This document shows positions 8,246 through 17,221 of a stretch of 64,000 nucleotides of DNA, piece by piece; the first letter of the stretch is position 1, and each line of letters opens with the position of its first letter. The stretch spans positions 248,001-312,000 of the forward strand of contig NZ_LMEW01000023.1 in the NCBI RefSeq assembly GCF_001426525.1, in the 5' to 3' direction. The notes under the pieces are model-generated. The model did no database searches, was not told the DNA's origin, and was given only the letters and a program-made list of their open reading frames with translations. The DNA comes from Massilia sp. Root133. GTDB lineage: Bacteria; Pseudomonadota; Gammaproteobacteria; Burkholderiales; Burkholderiaceae_D. The position numbers were made by a program, and so were the translations under genes.

Positions 8246-10575
8246 TTGTCCACCTTTTTCAGCTTCTCGTTGAAATCTCTCATCAGGTTGTCCTTGTCAC
8301 GCTCGGTCTTGTACAACTCCAGCCGCGACGGCACCGCCTTGCGTGGCCAGCTGTTGTTGCTGGTGTCCGTGTCCGCCGTCTCCCAGTTCGGGTCCTGCGT
8401 CAGCGCGACCATCGGTTCGTCCGTGACGATCAGCTTCGTGATCTTCTTCGGATTGTAGCGCCACACCTCGGCCGGAATCCGCTCGACGTATTTCTTGCCG
8501 CTCGCAAGCGTGATCTCGAGGATCAGCGGCGTCACGAGTCCACCGACGTTGCCGAAGTCGACGAGGTACAGATGCTTGCCTTCCTTCAGCAGGTTCCGTT
8601 CCCAGTCGTCGAGGTCGCCCAGCGCCTCATTGTACTTGTTGCGGTCGCGGTTCGTGACCGTGAACGCGTCGTGCTCGTTGTAGAAGTCCTTCAGTTCCGG
8701 ATGGGAGTCCACGCGACGGGGCAGCGTGCCCTGGTTGCGCTGGTCCGTGACCGAGACCGGTTCGAGGTCGTGCTGCGCCTTCTTCCACGCCTTTTCGATC
8801 TCCGGATCCTTCGTACCGACCGTGTATTCGCTGATGCCGTCCACGCTCACGTCGACATGGTCCGTCGTGTAGAACCAGCCGCGCCAGAACCAGTCGAGGT
8901 CCGTGCCCGACGCGTCTTCCATCGTGCGGAAGAAATCGGCCGGCGTGGGGCGCTTGAATTTCCAGCGCTGCGCGTATGCGCGGAAGGCGAAGTCGAACAG
9001 GTCGCGGCCGAGGACCGTCTCGCGCAGGACGTTCAGCGCGGTCGCCGGTTTCGCGTACGCGTTGTTGCCGCGCTGCGTGACGGATTCCGAGTTCGTCATC
9101 ACCGGCACCTGGTTACGGCTCTTCATGTAGTCGACGATGTTGCGCGCTTCGCCACGGCGCGACGGGTAGTGGTCTTCCCATGCCTGCTCGGCCAGGAACT
9201 GCATGAACGAGTTCAGGCCCTCGTCCATCCACGTCCATTGGCGCTCGTCGGAGTTGACGATCATCGGGAAGTAATTGTGGCCCACCTCGTGGATGATCAC
9301 GCTGATCAGGCCATATTTCGTGTTCTTCGAATACGTCAGTTCGCCCGTCTTCTTGTCCTTCACGGGCCGGCCGCCGTTAAAGGAGATCATCGGGTATTCC
9401 ATGCCGCCCACCGGACCGTTCACGGAGATGGCGACGGGGTACGGGTAATCGAACGCGTACTTGTTGTACTCGGCGATGGTGTGGATGATGGCCTGCGTGG
9501 AGTACCGTTCCCACAGCGGGTTGCCTTCCTTCGGGTAGAACGACATGGCGAGGACGTTCGTCCCGTCCTTCCTGAAACCCTGCGCGTCCCAGATGAATTT
9601 GCGGCTCGATGCCCACGCGAAGTCGCGCACATTGGACGCCTTGAAGCGCCACGTCTTCATTGTCGTGGCGCGCTGCTTCTCGTTCGCTTCCGCTTCCTGC
9701 TGCGTGACGATGACGACGGGTTTGCCGGCCGTGCGCGCCCGCGCGAGGCGTTCGCGTTGCGCGGCAGTCAGCACGGCGCCGGCGTTCTGCAGCTCGCCCG
9801 TCGCGGCGACGATGTGGTCGGCGGGGACCGTCAGCTCGACGTCGTAGTCGCCGAATTCCAGCGTGAACTCGCCGTCGCCCACGTACTGCTTGTTCTGCCA
9901 GCCGTGCGCGTCGTAGTACGCGGCCATGCGCGGGAACCACTGGGCGATCTCGAACAGGTCGTTCTTGTCCTCCTTGTCGAACCGCTCGAAGCCCATGCGC
10001 CGTCCAAGCACGGTCGTCTCGGGCACGTTGAAGCGCCACGCGATGTCGAACGCAACGCGCGCGCCGGGCTTCAGCGGCTCGGCCAGGTCGATGCGCATCA
10101 TCGTCTTGTTGATCGTGGTGCGCAGCGGGTGGCCGCTGCGGTCCGTCACCGACGCGATCTTGAAGCCGCCGTCGAATTTCGCGCTCTCGACGAGGAAGCG
10201 CGCCGACTCGAACGGCGTGCCGCCCGACCGCCACGCGTCGCGCGACGGATGGCTGGCGATGCGGCGGTTGTCCGAATCGGCGCGGAACATGTTCTGGTCC
10301 AGCTGCACCCACAGGTAGGCCAGCGTGTCCGGCGAGTCGTTGTGGTAGGTGATGGTTTCCGAACCGGTCACGGCGCGCCTGGCTTCGTCGAGCGTCGCGC
10401 GGATGCGGTAGTCGGCGCGCTGCTGCCAGTACGCGTGGCCCGGCGCGCCGGACGCGGTGCGGGTGTCGCTGGGTGTCGGCAGCAGTTCGTCCAGCTGGCG
10501 GAATTTGTCGTCGAACGCCTGGGCGTGGGTGGCCGAGGCCAGGACGAGGAGGGCGATGAGGGGTAGGCGTTTCAT
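8242..10575 (-). CDS. M1 family metallopeptidase (copy 1)
   Basis: A 777-residue secreted zinc aminopeptidase-like enzyme. It has a signal peptide (LPLIALLVLASATHAQA), an M1 N-terminal beta-domain, the zinc site HEVGH (His429, Glu430, His433) with the third ligand Glu452 in WMDEGLNSF (HEXXH-X18-E), and the substrate-side motif VGGMEYPM in place of the common GAMEN. It is the first gene of an operon with DUF6702, a TonB receptor and a 2OG dioxygenase. It is closely similar along its whole length to the next upstream gene, so the two arose by tandem duplication. Likely role: trimming extracellular or periplasmic peptides. Confidence 0.93.
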   Translation of the reverse strand: MKRLPLIALLVLASATHAQAFDDKFRQLDELLPTPSDTRTASGAPGHAYWQQRADYRIRATLDEARRAVTGSETITYHNDSPDTLAYLWVQLDQNMFRADSDNRRIASHPSRDAWRSGGTPFESARFLVESAKFDGGFKIASVTDRSGHPLRTTINKTMMRIDLAEPLKPGARVAFDIAWRFNVPETTVLGRRMGFERFDKEDKNDLFEIAQWFPRMAAYYDAHGWQNKQYVGDGEFTLEFGDYDVELTVPADHIVAATGELQNAGAVLTAAQRERLARARTAGKPVVIVTQQEAEANEKQRATTMKTWRFKASNVRDFAWASSRKFIWDAQGFRKDGTNVLAMSFYPKEGNPLWERYSTQAIIHTIAEYNKYAFDYPYPVAISVNGPVGGMEYPMISFNGGRPVKDKKTGELTYSKNTKYGLISVIIHEVGHNYFPMIVNSDERQWTWMDEGLNSFMQFLAEQAWEDHYPSRRGEARNIVDYMKSRNQVPVMTNSESVTQRGNNAYAKPATALNVLRETVLGRDLFDFAFRAYAQRWKFKRPTPADFFRTMEDASGTDLDWFWRGWFYTTDHVDVSVDGISEYTVGTKDPEIEKAWKKAQHDLEPVSVTDQRNQGTLPRRVDSHPELKDFYNEHDAFTVTNRDRNKYNEALGDLDDWERNLLKEGKHLYLVDFGNVGGLVTPLILEITLASGKKYVERIPAEVWRYNPKKITKLIVTDEPMVALTQDPNWETADTDTSNNSWPRKAVPSRLELYKTERDKDNLMRDFNEKLKKVDK

Positions 10576-10584
10576 GGCGGTGTC

Positions 10585-10626
10585 AAAAGTGAAAACGGCA
10601 ACGGCACCTCGTGGGCGCCGTTGCCG
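10585..10626 (-). terminator. Rho-independent terminator between the two M1 peptidase genes
   Basis: A perfect 10-bp stem (10596-10605 with 10617-10626, arms CGGCAACGGC/GCCGTTGCCG) and an 11-base loop. Read on the minus strand it is followed by TTTTCACTTTTG. It lies directly after the stop of the upstream M1 gene (10646) and ahead of the ATG at 10575, so it separates the two paralogues into different transcripts or attenuates read-through. Confidence 0.75.
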
Positions 10627-10645
10627 CGGATAGACGTCGGGCGTG

Positions 10646-13006
10646 TTATTCCGCCTTGTCGTCCTTGGTCTTCAGCTTCTCGTTGAAGTCCCTCATGAGG
10701 TTGTCCTTGTCATGCTCGGTCTTGTACAACTCGAGCCGCGACGGCATCGCCTTGCGCGGCCAGCTGTTGTTGCCGGTGTCCGTGTCGGCCGTCTCCCAGT
10801 TCGGGTCCTGCGTCAGCGCGACCATCGGCTCGTCCGTGATGATCAGCTTCGTGATCTTCCTGGGCGTGTAGCGCCACACCTCGGCCGGAATGCGCTCGAT
10901 GTATTTCTTGCCGCTCGCAAGCGTGATCTCGAGGATCAGCGGCGTCACGAGGCCACCGAGGTTGCTGAAGTCGACGAGGTACAGATGCTTGCCTTCCTTG
11001 AGCAGGTTCTTCTCCCAGTCTTCCAGGTCGCCGAGCGCTTCGTTGTACTTGTTGCGGTCGCGGTTCGTGACCGTGAACGCGTCGTGCTCGTTGTAGAAAT
11101 CCTTCAGCTCCGGATGGGAGTCCACGCGGCGCGGCAGGGTACCCTTGTTGCGCTGGTCCGTGATCGAGATCGGCTCGGCATCGCGTTGCGCCTTCTTCCA
11201 CGCCTTCTCGATCTCGGGATCCTTCGTGCCGACCGTGTATTCGCTGATGCCGTCGACGCTCACGTCCACGTGGTCGGTCGTGTAGAACCAGCCGCGCCAG
11301 AACCAGTCGAGGTCCGTGCCGGAGGCGTCTTCCATCGTGCGGAAGAAGTCGGACGGCGTCGGGCGCTTGAACTTCCAGCGCTGCGCGTATTCGCGGAAGG
11401 CGAAGTCGAACAGCTCGCGGCCCAGCACCGTCTCGCGCAGGACGATCAGCGCGGCCGTCGGCTTCGCGTACGCGTTGTAGCCGAGGGCGGCGATGGATTC
11501 CGAGTTCGTCATGATCGGCACCTGGTTGGTGCTCCTCATGTAGTCGACGATGGCGCGCGGTTCGCCGCGCGATTGCGGATAGTGCTCTTCCCACGCCTGT
11601 TCGGCCAGGTATTGCAGGAAGCTGTTCAGGCCTTCGTCCATCCACGTCCACTGGCGCTCGTCGGAGTTGACGATCATCGGGAAGTAGTTGTGGCCCACCT
11701 CGTGGATCACGACGCTGATCAGGCCATACTTGGTGCGGCTGGAGTACGTGAGCTCGCCCGTCTTCTTGTCCTTCGTCGGGCGCGGGCCGTTAAAGCAGAT
11801 CATCGGGTATTCCATCCCGCCCACCGGACCGTTCACTGAAATCGCGACGGGATACGGGTAGTCGAACGAATACTTGTTGTACTCGGCGATCGTGTGGATC
11901 ACGGCGGCCGTCGAGTATTTTTCCCACAGCGGATTGCCTTCCTTCGGGTAGAACGACTGCGCCAGCACATTGGTCGCGTCCTTCTTGAAGCCTTGCGCGT
12001 CCCAGATGAACTTGCGGCTCGACGCCCACGCGAAATCGCGCACGTTCTTCGCGCGGAAGCGCCACGTCTTCGTGCCGCCGGCGCGGGTCTTTTCGCGCGC
12101 CTCGGCCTCGGCCTGGGTGGCGATGATGACCGGCTTGCTGGCCGTGCGCGCCTGCTCCAGGCGCTGGCGCTGGGCGGCGGTCAGCACGTCGCCCGGATTC
12201 TGCAGCTCGCCGGTGGCGGCCACGATATGGTCGGCAGGGACGGTCAGCTGCACGTCGTAGTCGCCGAATTCCAGGGTGAATTCACCGGTGCCGAGGAACT
12301 GCTTGTGCTGCCAGCCCGTCACGTCGTAGTACGCGGCCATGCGCGGGAACCACTGGGCGATCTCGAACAGGTCGTTCTTGTCCTCGTCGAACTTCTCGTA
12401 GCCGGAGCGGCCGCCGAGCACCTTCTGCTCGTTGATGTTGTAGCTCCAGTCGATCGAGAACGCGACCTTCGCGCCCGGCTTCAGGGGCTGCGGCAGGTCG
12501 ATGCGCATCATCGTGCGGTTGATCGCGACGTGCAGCGGACGGCCGCCCGCATCCTTCACGGCGGCGATCCTGAAGCCGCCGTCGAACGTGCTCTTTTCCA
12601 GCACGGAGCGCAGCGCGTCGAATTTATAGCCGTCTTCCGGCCCGCGCGCCTTGGCCCAGGCGTCGCGCGAGGGCACGGTCGCCGTCATGCGCGCGTCGGA
12701 ATCGCGTTTATAGATGTTCTGGTCGAGCTGGATCCACAGGTAGGACAGCGTGTCGGGCGAATTGTTGTGATACGTGATCGTCTCGGTGCCGCTGATGGCG
12801 CGCCTGCTTTCGTCCAGCGTGGCGCGGATCGTGTAGTCGGCGCGCTGCTGCCAGTAGGCGTGTCCCGGGGCGCCGGAAGCGGTGCGGATCGTGGTCGGGG
12901 TGGGCAGCAATTCGTCGAGTTGGCGGAATTTGTCATCGAAAGGTTCCGCCGCGATTGCCGCCATGCTGAGGCATAGCGCCGCCAGGCCGATCGGGAAACG
13001 TATCAT
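10646..13006 (-). CDS. M1 family metallopeptidase (copy 2)
   Basis: A 786-residue paralogue of the neighbouring M1 peptidase, with a signal peptide (FPIGLAALCLSMAAIAA), the zinc site HEVGH (His435, Glu436, His439), third ligand Glu458 in WMDEGLNSF, and VGGMEYPM. The C-terminal third is nearly identical to copy 1, while the N-terminal third carries small insertions and substitutions; for example the segment after SRDAWAKA is longer. Both catalytic sites are intact, so this is not a decayed copy. It is a single-gene transcript closed by the hairpin at 10596-10626. AGGG lies upstream of the ATG. Substrate differences between the copies are likely but cannot be read from sequence. Confidence 0.93.
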   Translation of the reverse strand: MIRFPIGLAALCLSMAAIAAEPFDDKFRQLDELLPTPTTIRTASGAPGHAYWQQRADYTIRATLDESRRAISGTETITYHNNSPDTLSYLWIQLDQNIYKRDSDARMTATVPSRDAWAKARGPEDGYKFDALRSVLEKSTFDGGFRIAAVKDAGGRPLHVAINRTMMRIDLPQPLKPGAKVAFSIDWSYNINEQKVLGGRSGYEKFDEDKNDLFEIAQWFPRMAAYYDVTGWQHKQFLGTGEFTLEFGDYDVQLTVPADHIVAATGELQNPGDVLTAAQRQRLEQARTASKPVIIATQAEAEAREKTRAGGTKTWRFRAKNVRDFAWASSRKFIWDAQGFKKDATNVLAQSFYPKEGNPLWEKYSTAAVIHTIAEYNKYSFDYPYPVAISVNGPVGGMEYPMICFNGPRPTKDKKTGELTYSSRTKYGLISVVIHEVGHNYFPMIVNSDERQWTWMDEGLNSFLQYLAEQAWEEHYPQSRGEPRAIVDYMRSTNQVPIMTNSESIAALGYNAYAKPTAALIVLRETVLGRELFDFAFREYAQRWKFKRPTPSDFFRTMEDASGTDLDWFWRGWFYTTDHVDVSVDGISEYTVGTKDPEIEKAWKKAQRDAEPISITDQRNKGTLPRRVDSHPELKDFYNEHDAFTVTNRDRNKYNEALGDLEDWEKNLLKEGKHLYLVDFSNLGGLVTPLILEITLASGKKYIERIPAEVWRYTPRKITKLIITDEPMVALTQDPNWETADTDTGNNSWPRKAMPSRLELYKTEHDKDNLMRDFNEKLKTKDDKAE

Positions 13007-13127
13007 ATTTACCCTGCATTCATGGTTGAAAGAAGGAAAATATTCTAGTCTTGACGTTCAGCCATTACCTTATTTGATGTGTAACAAGACTGATACATAC
13101 GGATGGGCGTGGCGCGTGCGATACGGT

Positions 13128-13178
13128 CGGACACGCGGACACATGAACGGACACCGGGCGGACACCGCCGGCGGACAC
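13128..13178. repeat. Five irregularly spaced CGGACAC heptamers
   Basis: CGGACAC occurs at 13128, 13136, 13148, 13159 and 13172, at steps of 8, 12, 11 and 13 bases, in the 173-bp gap between the end of lplT (13180) and the start of M1 copy 2 (13006). All copies are in the same orientation. Several steps are near one helical turn, which would suit a multi-site DNA-binding protein, but the run could also be simple low-complexity drift in GC-rich DNA. Confidence 0.5.
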
Positions 13179-13179
13179 T

Positions 13180-14394
13180 TCAGTCGATCCGCGGCGCCGC
13201 CATCCCGCGCAAGACCAGCGTGACGAGCACGATCAGGAGGCCCAGCAGCACGAGCACGGTATCGAGCCGCAGCTGCGCCTGCAGGGCCAGCGCATAGGTG
13301 GACGTCATCGCGAGGATGGCGAGGTTCTCGTTGAAGTTCTGCACGGCGATCGACTGGCCGGCAGGCATCAGGCGGTGGCCGCGGTGCTGCAGGATCGCGT
13401 TCATCGGCACGACGAACAGGCCGGCCAGGATGCCGATCGCGAGCAGCAGCGGCAGCGCCACCGCGACGGAATGCACCCACACCATCGCGCACAGCCCGCC
13501 GCCCATCACGGCCCCCAGCGGCATCACGGACAGCGAGCGCACGAGCGGCACGGCCTTGCCGGCGACGGCGGCGCCTACCGCGACGCCGAGTGCGAACACG
13601 CCCTGCAGCGCCGCGGCACGGTCCAGCGTGAGACCGAGCACGTTCTGCGCCCACGTCAGCAAGAGCACCTGCAGCACCATGCCGCTGCCCCAGAACAGCG
13701 ACGTGACCCCCAGCGAGATGCGGCCTTCGGGGTCCTGCCACAGCGTCCGGTTGCAGCGATAGAAATCGGCGAGCAGCGTGGGCAAAGGGCGGCGCGGGTC
13801 GTCCGGGCGGGCGCCGGCGTGCATCACGGGCAGGTTCAACAGCGTCGCCAGAAAATACGTCATGACGATCACGGCGACCGCCATGCCGATGGGCGTGGCC
13901 CGCCATGGCACGGTCAGGTGCAGCAGCCACGCGATCGCCTGCGGATTGGCGGAAAGGACGCCGCCCAGCACCGTGCCGAGGATCATGGCGAGCACGGTCG
14001 TGCCCTCGATCCAGCCGTTGGCCGCCACGAGGCGGCGCGGCGGCAGCACCTCGGCCAGGATGCCGTACTTGGCGGGCGAGTATGCGGAGGCGCCGAGCCC
14101 CACGATGCCGTAGGCGAGCAGGGGATTGGCCTTGGCCAGGATCAGCGAGCAGCCGAGCATCTTGACGGTGTTCGTCAGCAGCATCACGCGGCCCTTGGGA
14201 AAACGGTCGGCGAAGGCGCCGGCGAATGGCGCCAGCACGATGTACGACAGGACGAAGCCCATCTTGAGCATCGGCGTCATCCACTGCGGGAACGACAGCG
14301 TGGCGACCAGCGACACGCACAGGATGAACAGCGCGCTGTCCGCCAGCGACGAAAAGAACTGGGCACCGACGATGGCGAAGAATGCGGCATTCAT
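13180..14394 (-). CDS. lplT: Lysophospholipid transporter LplT (MFS)
   Basis: A 404-residue major facilitator with about 12 transmembrane helices. It matches LplT in length and in family landmarks: start MNAAFFAIVGAQFFSSLADSAL, the helix 2-3 loop APFAGAFADRFPKGRVML, LGASAYSPAKYGILAEVLP, WIEGTTVLAMILGTVLGG and FVVPMNAILQHRGH. LplT flips lysophospholipids across the inner membrane for re-acylation by Aas. The Aas gene, often adjacent or fused, is not present here. The gene appears monocistronic, with an AT-richer 90-base divergent gap to the GGDEF gene. The ribosome-binding site before the ATG is weak. Confidence 0.9.
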   Translation of the reverse strand: MNAAFFAIVGAQFFSSLADSALFILCVSLVATLSFPQWMTPMLKMGFVLSYIVLAPFAGAFADRFPKGRVMLLTNTVKMLGCSLILAKANPLLAYGIVGLGASAYSPAKYGILAEVLPPRRLVAANGWIEGTTVLAMILGTVLGGVLSANPQAIAWLLHLTVPWRATPIGMAVAVIVMTYFLATLLNLPVMHAGARPDDPRRPLPTLLADFYRCNRTLWQDPEGRISLGVTSLFWGSGMVLQVLLLTWAQNVLGLTLDRAAALQGVFALGVAVGAAVAGKAVPLVRSLSVMPLGAVMGGGLCAMVWVHSVAVALPLLLAIGILAGLFVVPMNAILQHRGHRLMPAGQSIAVQNFNENLAILAMTSTYALALQAQLRLDTVLVLLGLLIVLVTLVLRGMAAPRID

Positions 14395-14486
14395 GGGAAA
14401 CGGTATATCACAGCCGTCCCGGACGCCGGTTTCGCTTGCTGTAAATACAGAAATTTTGTGATTGCGACAATTGGTTAGATTTGCAT

Positions 14487-15743
14487 ATGAACAATAGTTT
14501 TATACTTATGGAATTATCTATACAGGTTGGATGGCGTTTGGACGCTTTCACACTCATCGTGGCCGCCGCGCTGGCGGCGTTGACCATGGCCGCCAGCATG
14601 GGGCTGCTGTACCTCGCCAGCGCGCGCCAGGCCTGCCTCGTCGACTGGACGGTCGCCGCTGCGTTATTCGCACTGAGCAACGGGCTGGGCGCCATTGGCC
14701 TGCACCAGCAGGCGGGCCCCATCCTGTTCATCGCCTGCGTCAACGCGCTCCACATCGGCGGCCATTTCGGCATGCTGGCCGGGGTGCGGCGCCACCTGCA
14801 CCTGGCGCCCGGCTGGCGCTGGGGCGTGTTGCTGATGGCCGCCGTGCTGGCGGCGCATGGGCTGATGTTCGCGCGCGGCGCCCCGCTGTACCGGCTCGCG
14901 CTGTTCACACCGTTCGTCGGCGCGCTCAATCTCGGCGCCGCGTGGCTGCTGTGGCGCCGCAGCGAGCGCGAGGCGTGCGCGGCGCATACGCCGCTGATCG
15001 TGCTGCAGGTGCTGTCCGCGCTGCAGCAGGCCGCGCGCATGGCGATCATGCTCGCGTACGACGGCCGCCCGCCGGGTTTCCTGGGCGGCGATTTCTTCCG
15101 CACGTCGGGCGCGCTGGCGATGCTCGTGTACATGTCGCTGGCGACGATGTGCTGCGCGTTGATCGTCAGCCACCAGCAGACATTGGCGTTGCGCCGAGCC
15201 TCGCTGACCGACGTGCTGACCGGCTGGCTGAACCGGCGCGCCCTGCACGACGTGGCCACGCGCGACTTCCGCCGCTGCCGCCGCAACGGTTCGGCCATGT
15301 TTTTCATCACGTTCGACATCGACCACTTCAAGCCCATCAACGACCGCTACGGCCACGGGGTGGGGGATGCGGCGATCTGCCACGTGACGGCACTGTCGGC
15401 GCGGGTGCTGCGCGGGTACGATGCGCTGTTCCGCATCGGCGGGGAAGAGTTCGCGGTACTGGTCGTCGGCGAACATGCGGGGAACGTGTGCGCCATGGCC
15501 GAACGCCTGCGCGAGGCCGTGGTGGCGACGCCGCTGACCGTCGAGGGGAAGCCGGTAGCGATGACCGTCAGCGTGGGCGTGGCCGCGCTGGATGCGCACG
15601 ACCAGAAATGGGAAGACATCCTGAGCCGCGCGGACGTGGCGCTGTACCACGCCAAGCAGAACGGCCGCAACCGTGTCAGCGTGCATGGCAGCGACGTCAT
15701 CGGCCGCGGCCAGGCGGCGCGGCTGCAGGCGGTGGGGGCCTGA
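14487..15743 (+). CDS. Membrane diguanylate cyclase (GGDEF)
   Basis: A 418-residue inner-membrane protein: about seven hydrophobic helices in the first 220 residues (a sensor module without a named domain that I recognise) and a C-terminal GGDEF domain. The catalytic signature is GGEEF in FRIGGEEFAVLVVGE, preceded by RGYD five residues upstream, the classical product-inhibition site. DIDHFKPINDRYGHGVGD supplies the metal-binding part. It should therefore make cyclic di-GMP in response to an unknown membrane signal. The start is taken as ATG 14487; a TTG at 14481 and an ATG at 14508 are alternatives. The upstream gap to lplT is AT-rich and probably carries both promoters. Confidence 0.9.
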   Translation: MNNSFILMELSIQVGWRLDAFTLIVAAALAALTMAASMGLLYLASARQACLVDWTVAAALFALSNGLGAIGLHQQAGPILFIACVNALHIGGHFGMLAGVRRHLHLAPGWRWGVLLMAAVLAAHGLMFARGAPLYRLALFTPFVGALNLGAAWLLWRRSEREACAAHTPLIVLQVLSALQQAARMAIMLAYDGRPPGFLGGDFFRTSGALAMLVYMSLATMCCALIVSHQQTLALRRASLTDVLTGWLNRRALHDVATRDFRRCRRNGSAMFFITFDIDHFKPINDRYGHGVGDAAICHVTALSARVLRGYDALFRIGGEEFAVLVVGEHAGNVCAMAERLREAVVATPLTVEGKPVAMTVSVGVAALDAHDQKWEDILSRADVALYHAKQNGRNRVSVHGSDVIGRGQAARLQAVGA

Positions 15744-15759
15744 GCCGCTTCGTGCGCTT

Positions 15760-17034
15760 TTACTTCATCCAGACGGCGTAGTTGTTACCCGACGTCTGCA
15801 ACGTCCAGCCGGCGCCCGGGCTCCAGCTGTTCGGGCCGATCTTCATCGCCAGCTGGTGCGTCGTGCCGGTGATGATGGCCGCGTACAGGCCTTGCGTCGC
15901 TTGCTGGATCGCGACCGCCGACGTCGAATTCACGCCCGCGTTCTTGCGCACCGCCATCAGCGCCGCGATCTGCGTCTTGAGGTTCCAGTTGTAGATGTGC
16001 GGGTAGAACACGGTCGGGATGCCCGGGTGCGACAGGATATAGGCATAGCCTTCCAGCACCGAACCGCACGGCACGGGCCACAGGTTCTGGCCCGTGCCGC
16101 AGCTTTCGGCTGGGCCGGTGTCGTGGTTGTCGACGAACGTCACCGACATCGCCGGCCACCAGCCGATGGCGCCCTGCGGCTTGCCGTCCGTCGCCTTCAG
16201 GCGCCAGTAATTGCCGTTGGCGAGGGCGTCGTTGAGGATGCCCTTGGTCGTGAAGTCGAACGCGCCGCAGCTGTTGCTGGTGCCGTTGATCCAGTCCATG
16301 ATCGCCTGGCGGTTCGCGTTCAGGTTGTTCAGGTCGAACGAATCCGGCCACATCTCGCCGACGCAGAAATCGGGCGCGAACGCGTTCGAATACTGGCCCG
16401 CGTAGCTCGCCGAAAAGCCTTTCACGTAGTCGAAACGCAGGCCCGAGAAGCCCACCGGCTTCAGCGTGTAATTCAGCCAGTTGATGATGCCGTTCTGGAC
16501 TTCACCCACGTTCTTGTGGTCGAGGTCGCGCCCGGCGGAAAAACCCTGGCCCGTGTCGGCGTTGCCGAGGCCGCAGTTGCACTCGTCGCCGTTGACGATG
16601 GAATACGTGGTCCAGTTCGGATTCGTGAAATCGGACCAACCCGTGGTGCCGACGCGGTGGTTGACGACGACGTCGACGATGGATTTGACGCCCTTGCTGT
16701 TGAACGCGCTCACGACGTTCGTCAGCTCGGCCGCGCTGCCGTACTTGGAATCGAGCTTGTTCAGCTGGCGCGGCAGATAGCCTTCCTTGGCGCTCGAATC
16801 CGACGGCGGCGGGAACCACACGTGGGTGAATCCCATCGCGCTCAGGTCGCCGACGTTGTTCAGCAGGGTGTTGTACCAGTCCGGGCCGGTGTAATTGGCC
16901 GAGTTCCAGTGGAAACCCTGCAGGACGATGGCCGTGCTGCCGCCCGCCTGCTGGGCGGGGGTGGCGGCCCCTGCCGGGGCCATGGACGTGATCATGCCCG
17001 CCGCCAGCAGGGCGACGATGGTGCTCTTCTTCAT
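15760..17034 (-). CDS. Secreted alpha-amylase, GH13 (plant-type)
   Basis: A 424-residue endo-acting alpha-1,4-glucanase with a signal peptide (KKSTIVALLAAGMITSMAPAGA). The (beta/alpha)8 motifs are visible: VDVVVNHR, the nucleophile Asp in GLRFDYVKGF, the acid/base Glu in CVGEMWPDS and the stabilising Asp in FVDNHDTG. Stretches such as FPPPSDSSAKEGYLP and LDSKYGSAAEL resemble cereal alpha-amylases, suggesting subfamily GH13_6. A strong GGAGGAG (17039-17045) lies four bases before the ATG at 17034, so the start is secure; no starch-binding domain follows the short C-terminal domain. It ends 16 bases from the convergent GGDEF gene and lies about 33 kb from the main starch locus. Confidence 0.93.
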   Translation of the reverse strand: MKKSTIVALLAAGMITSMAPAGAATPAQQAGGSTAIVLQGFHWNSANYTGPDWYNTLLNNVGDLSAMGFTHVWFPPPSDSSAKEGYLPRQLNKLDSKYGSAAELTNVVSAFNSKGVKSIVDVVVNHRVGTTGWSDFTNPNWTTYSIVNGDECNCGLGNADTGQGFSAGRDLDHKNVGEVQNGIINWLNYTLKPVGFSGLRFDYVKGFSASYAGQYSNAFAPDFCVGEMWPDSFDLNNLNANRQAIMDWINGTSNSCGAFDFTTKGILNDALANGNYWRLKATDGKPQGAIGWWPAMSVTFVDNHDTGPAESCGTGQNLWPVPCGSVLEGYAYILSHPGIPTVFYPHIYNWNLKTQIAALMAVRKNAGVNSTSAVAIQQATQGLYAAIITGTTHQLAMKIGPNSWSPGAGWTLQTSGNNYAVWMK

Positions 17035-17221
17035 GCTTCTCCTCCGATGTGATACGGGTAAGGTCCCGGCGAACAACGGAGGGCGTACAAAAGTCCGTTG
17101 CTCAGCCAGGTACTTTTACTACGTATCGGGCGATCATTCTGTGATGTTTTCGTGCCCGATGGGGGAGATTCTTAGCTATGCGTATTTTCGTGTCAATCTA
17201 ATTTGCATAAAGTGTGTAGTT

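Noticed and set aside
8242..13006. Tandem M1 genes as an assembly duplication
   Set aside because: The copies differ at many positions, have different signal peptides and lengths, and are separated by a terminator.
13128..13178. CGGACAC run as a CRISPR array
   Set aside because: Units are 7 bases at irregular 8-13 base steps; no repeat-spacer structure or cas genes.
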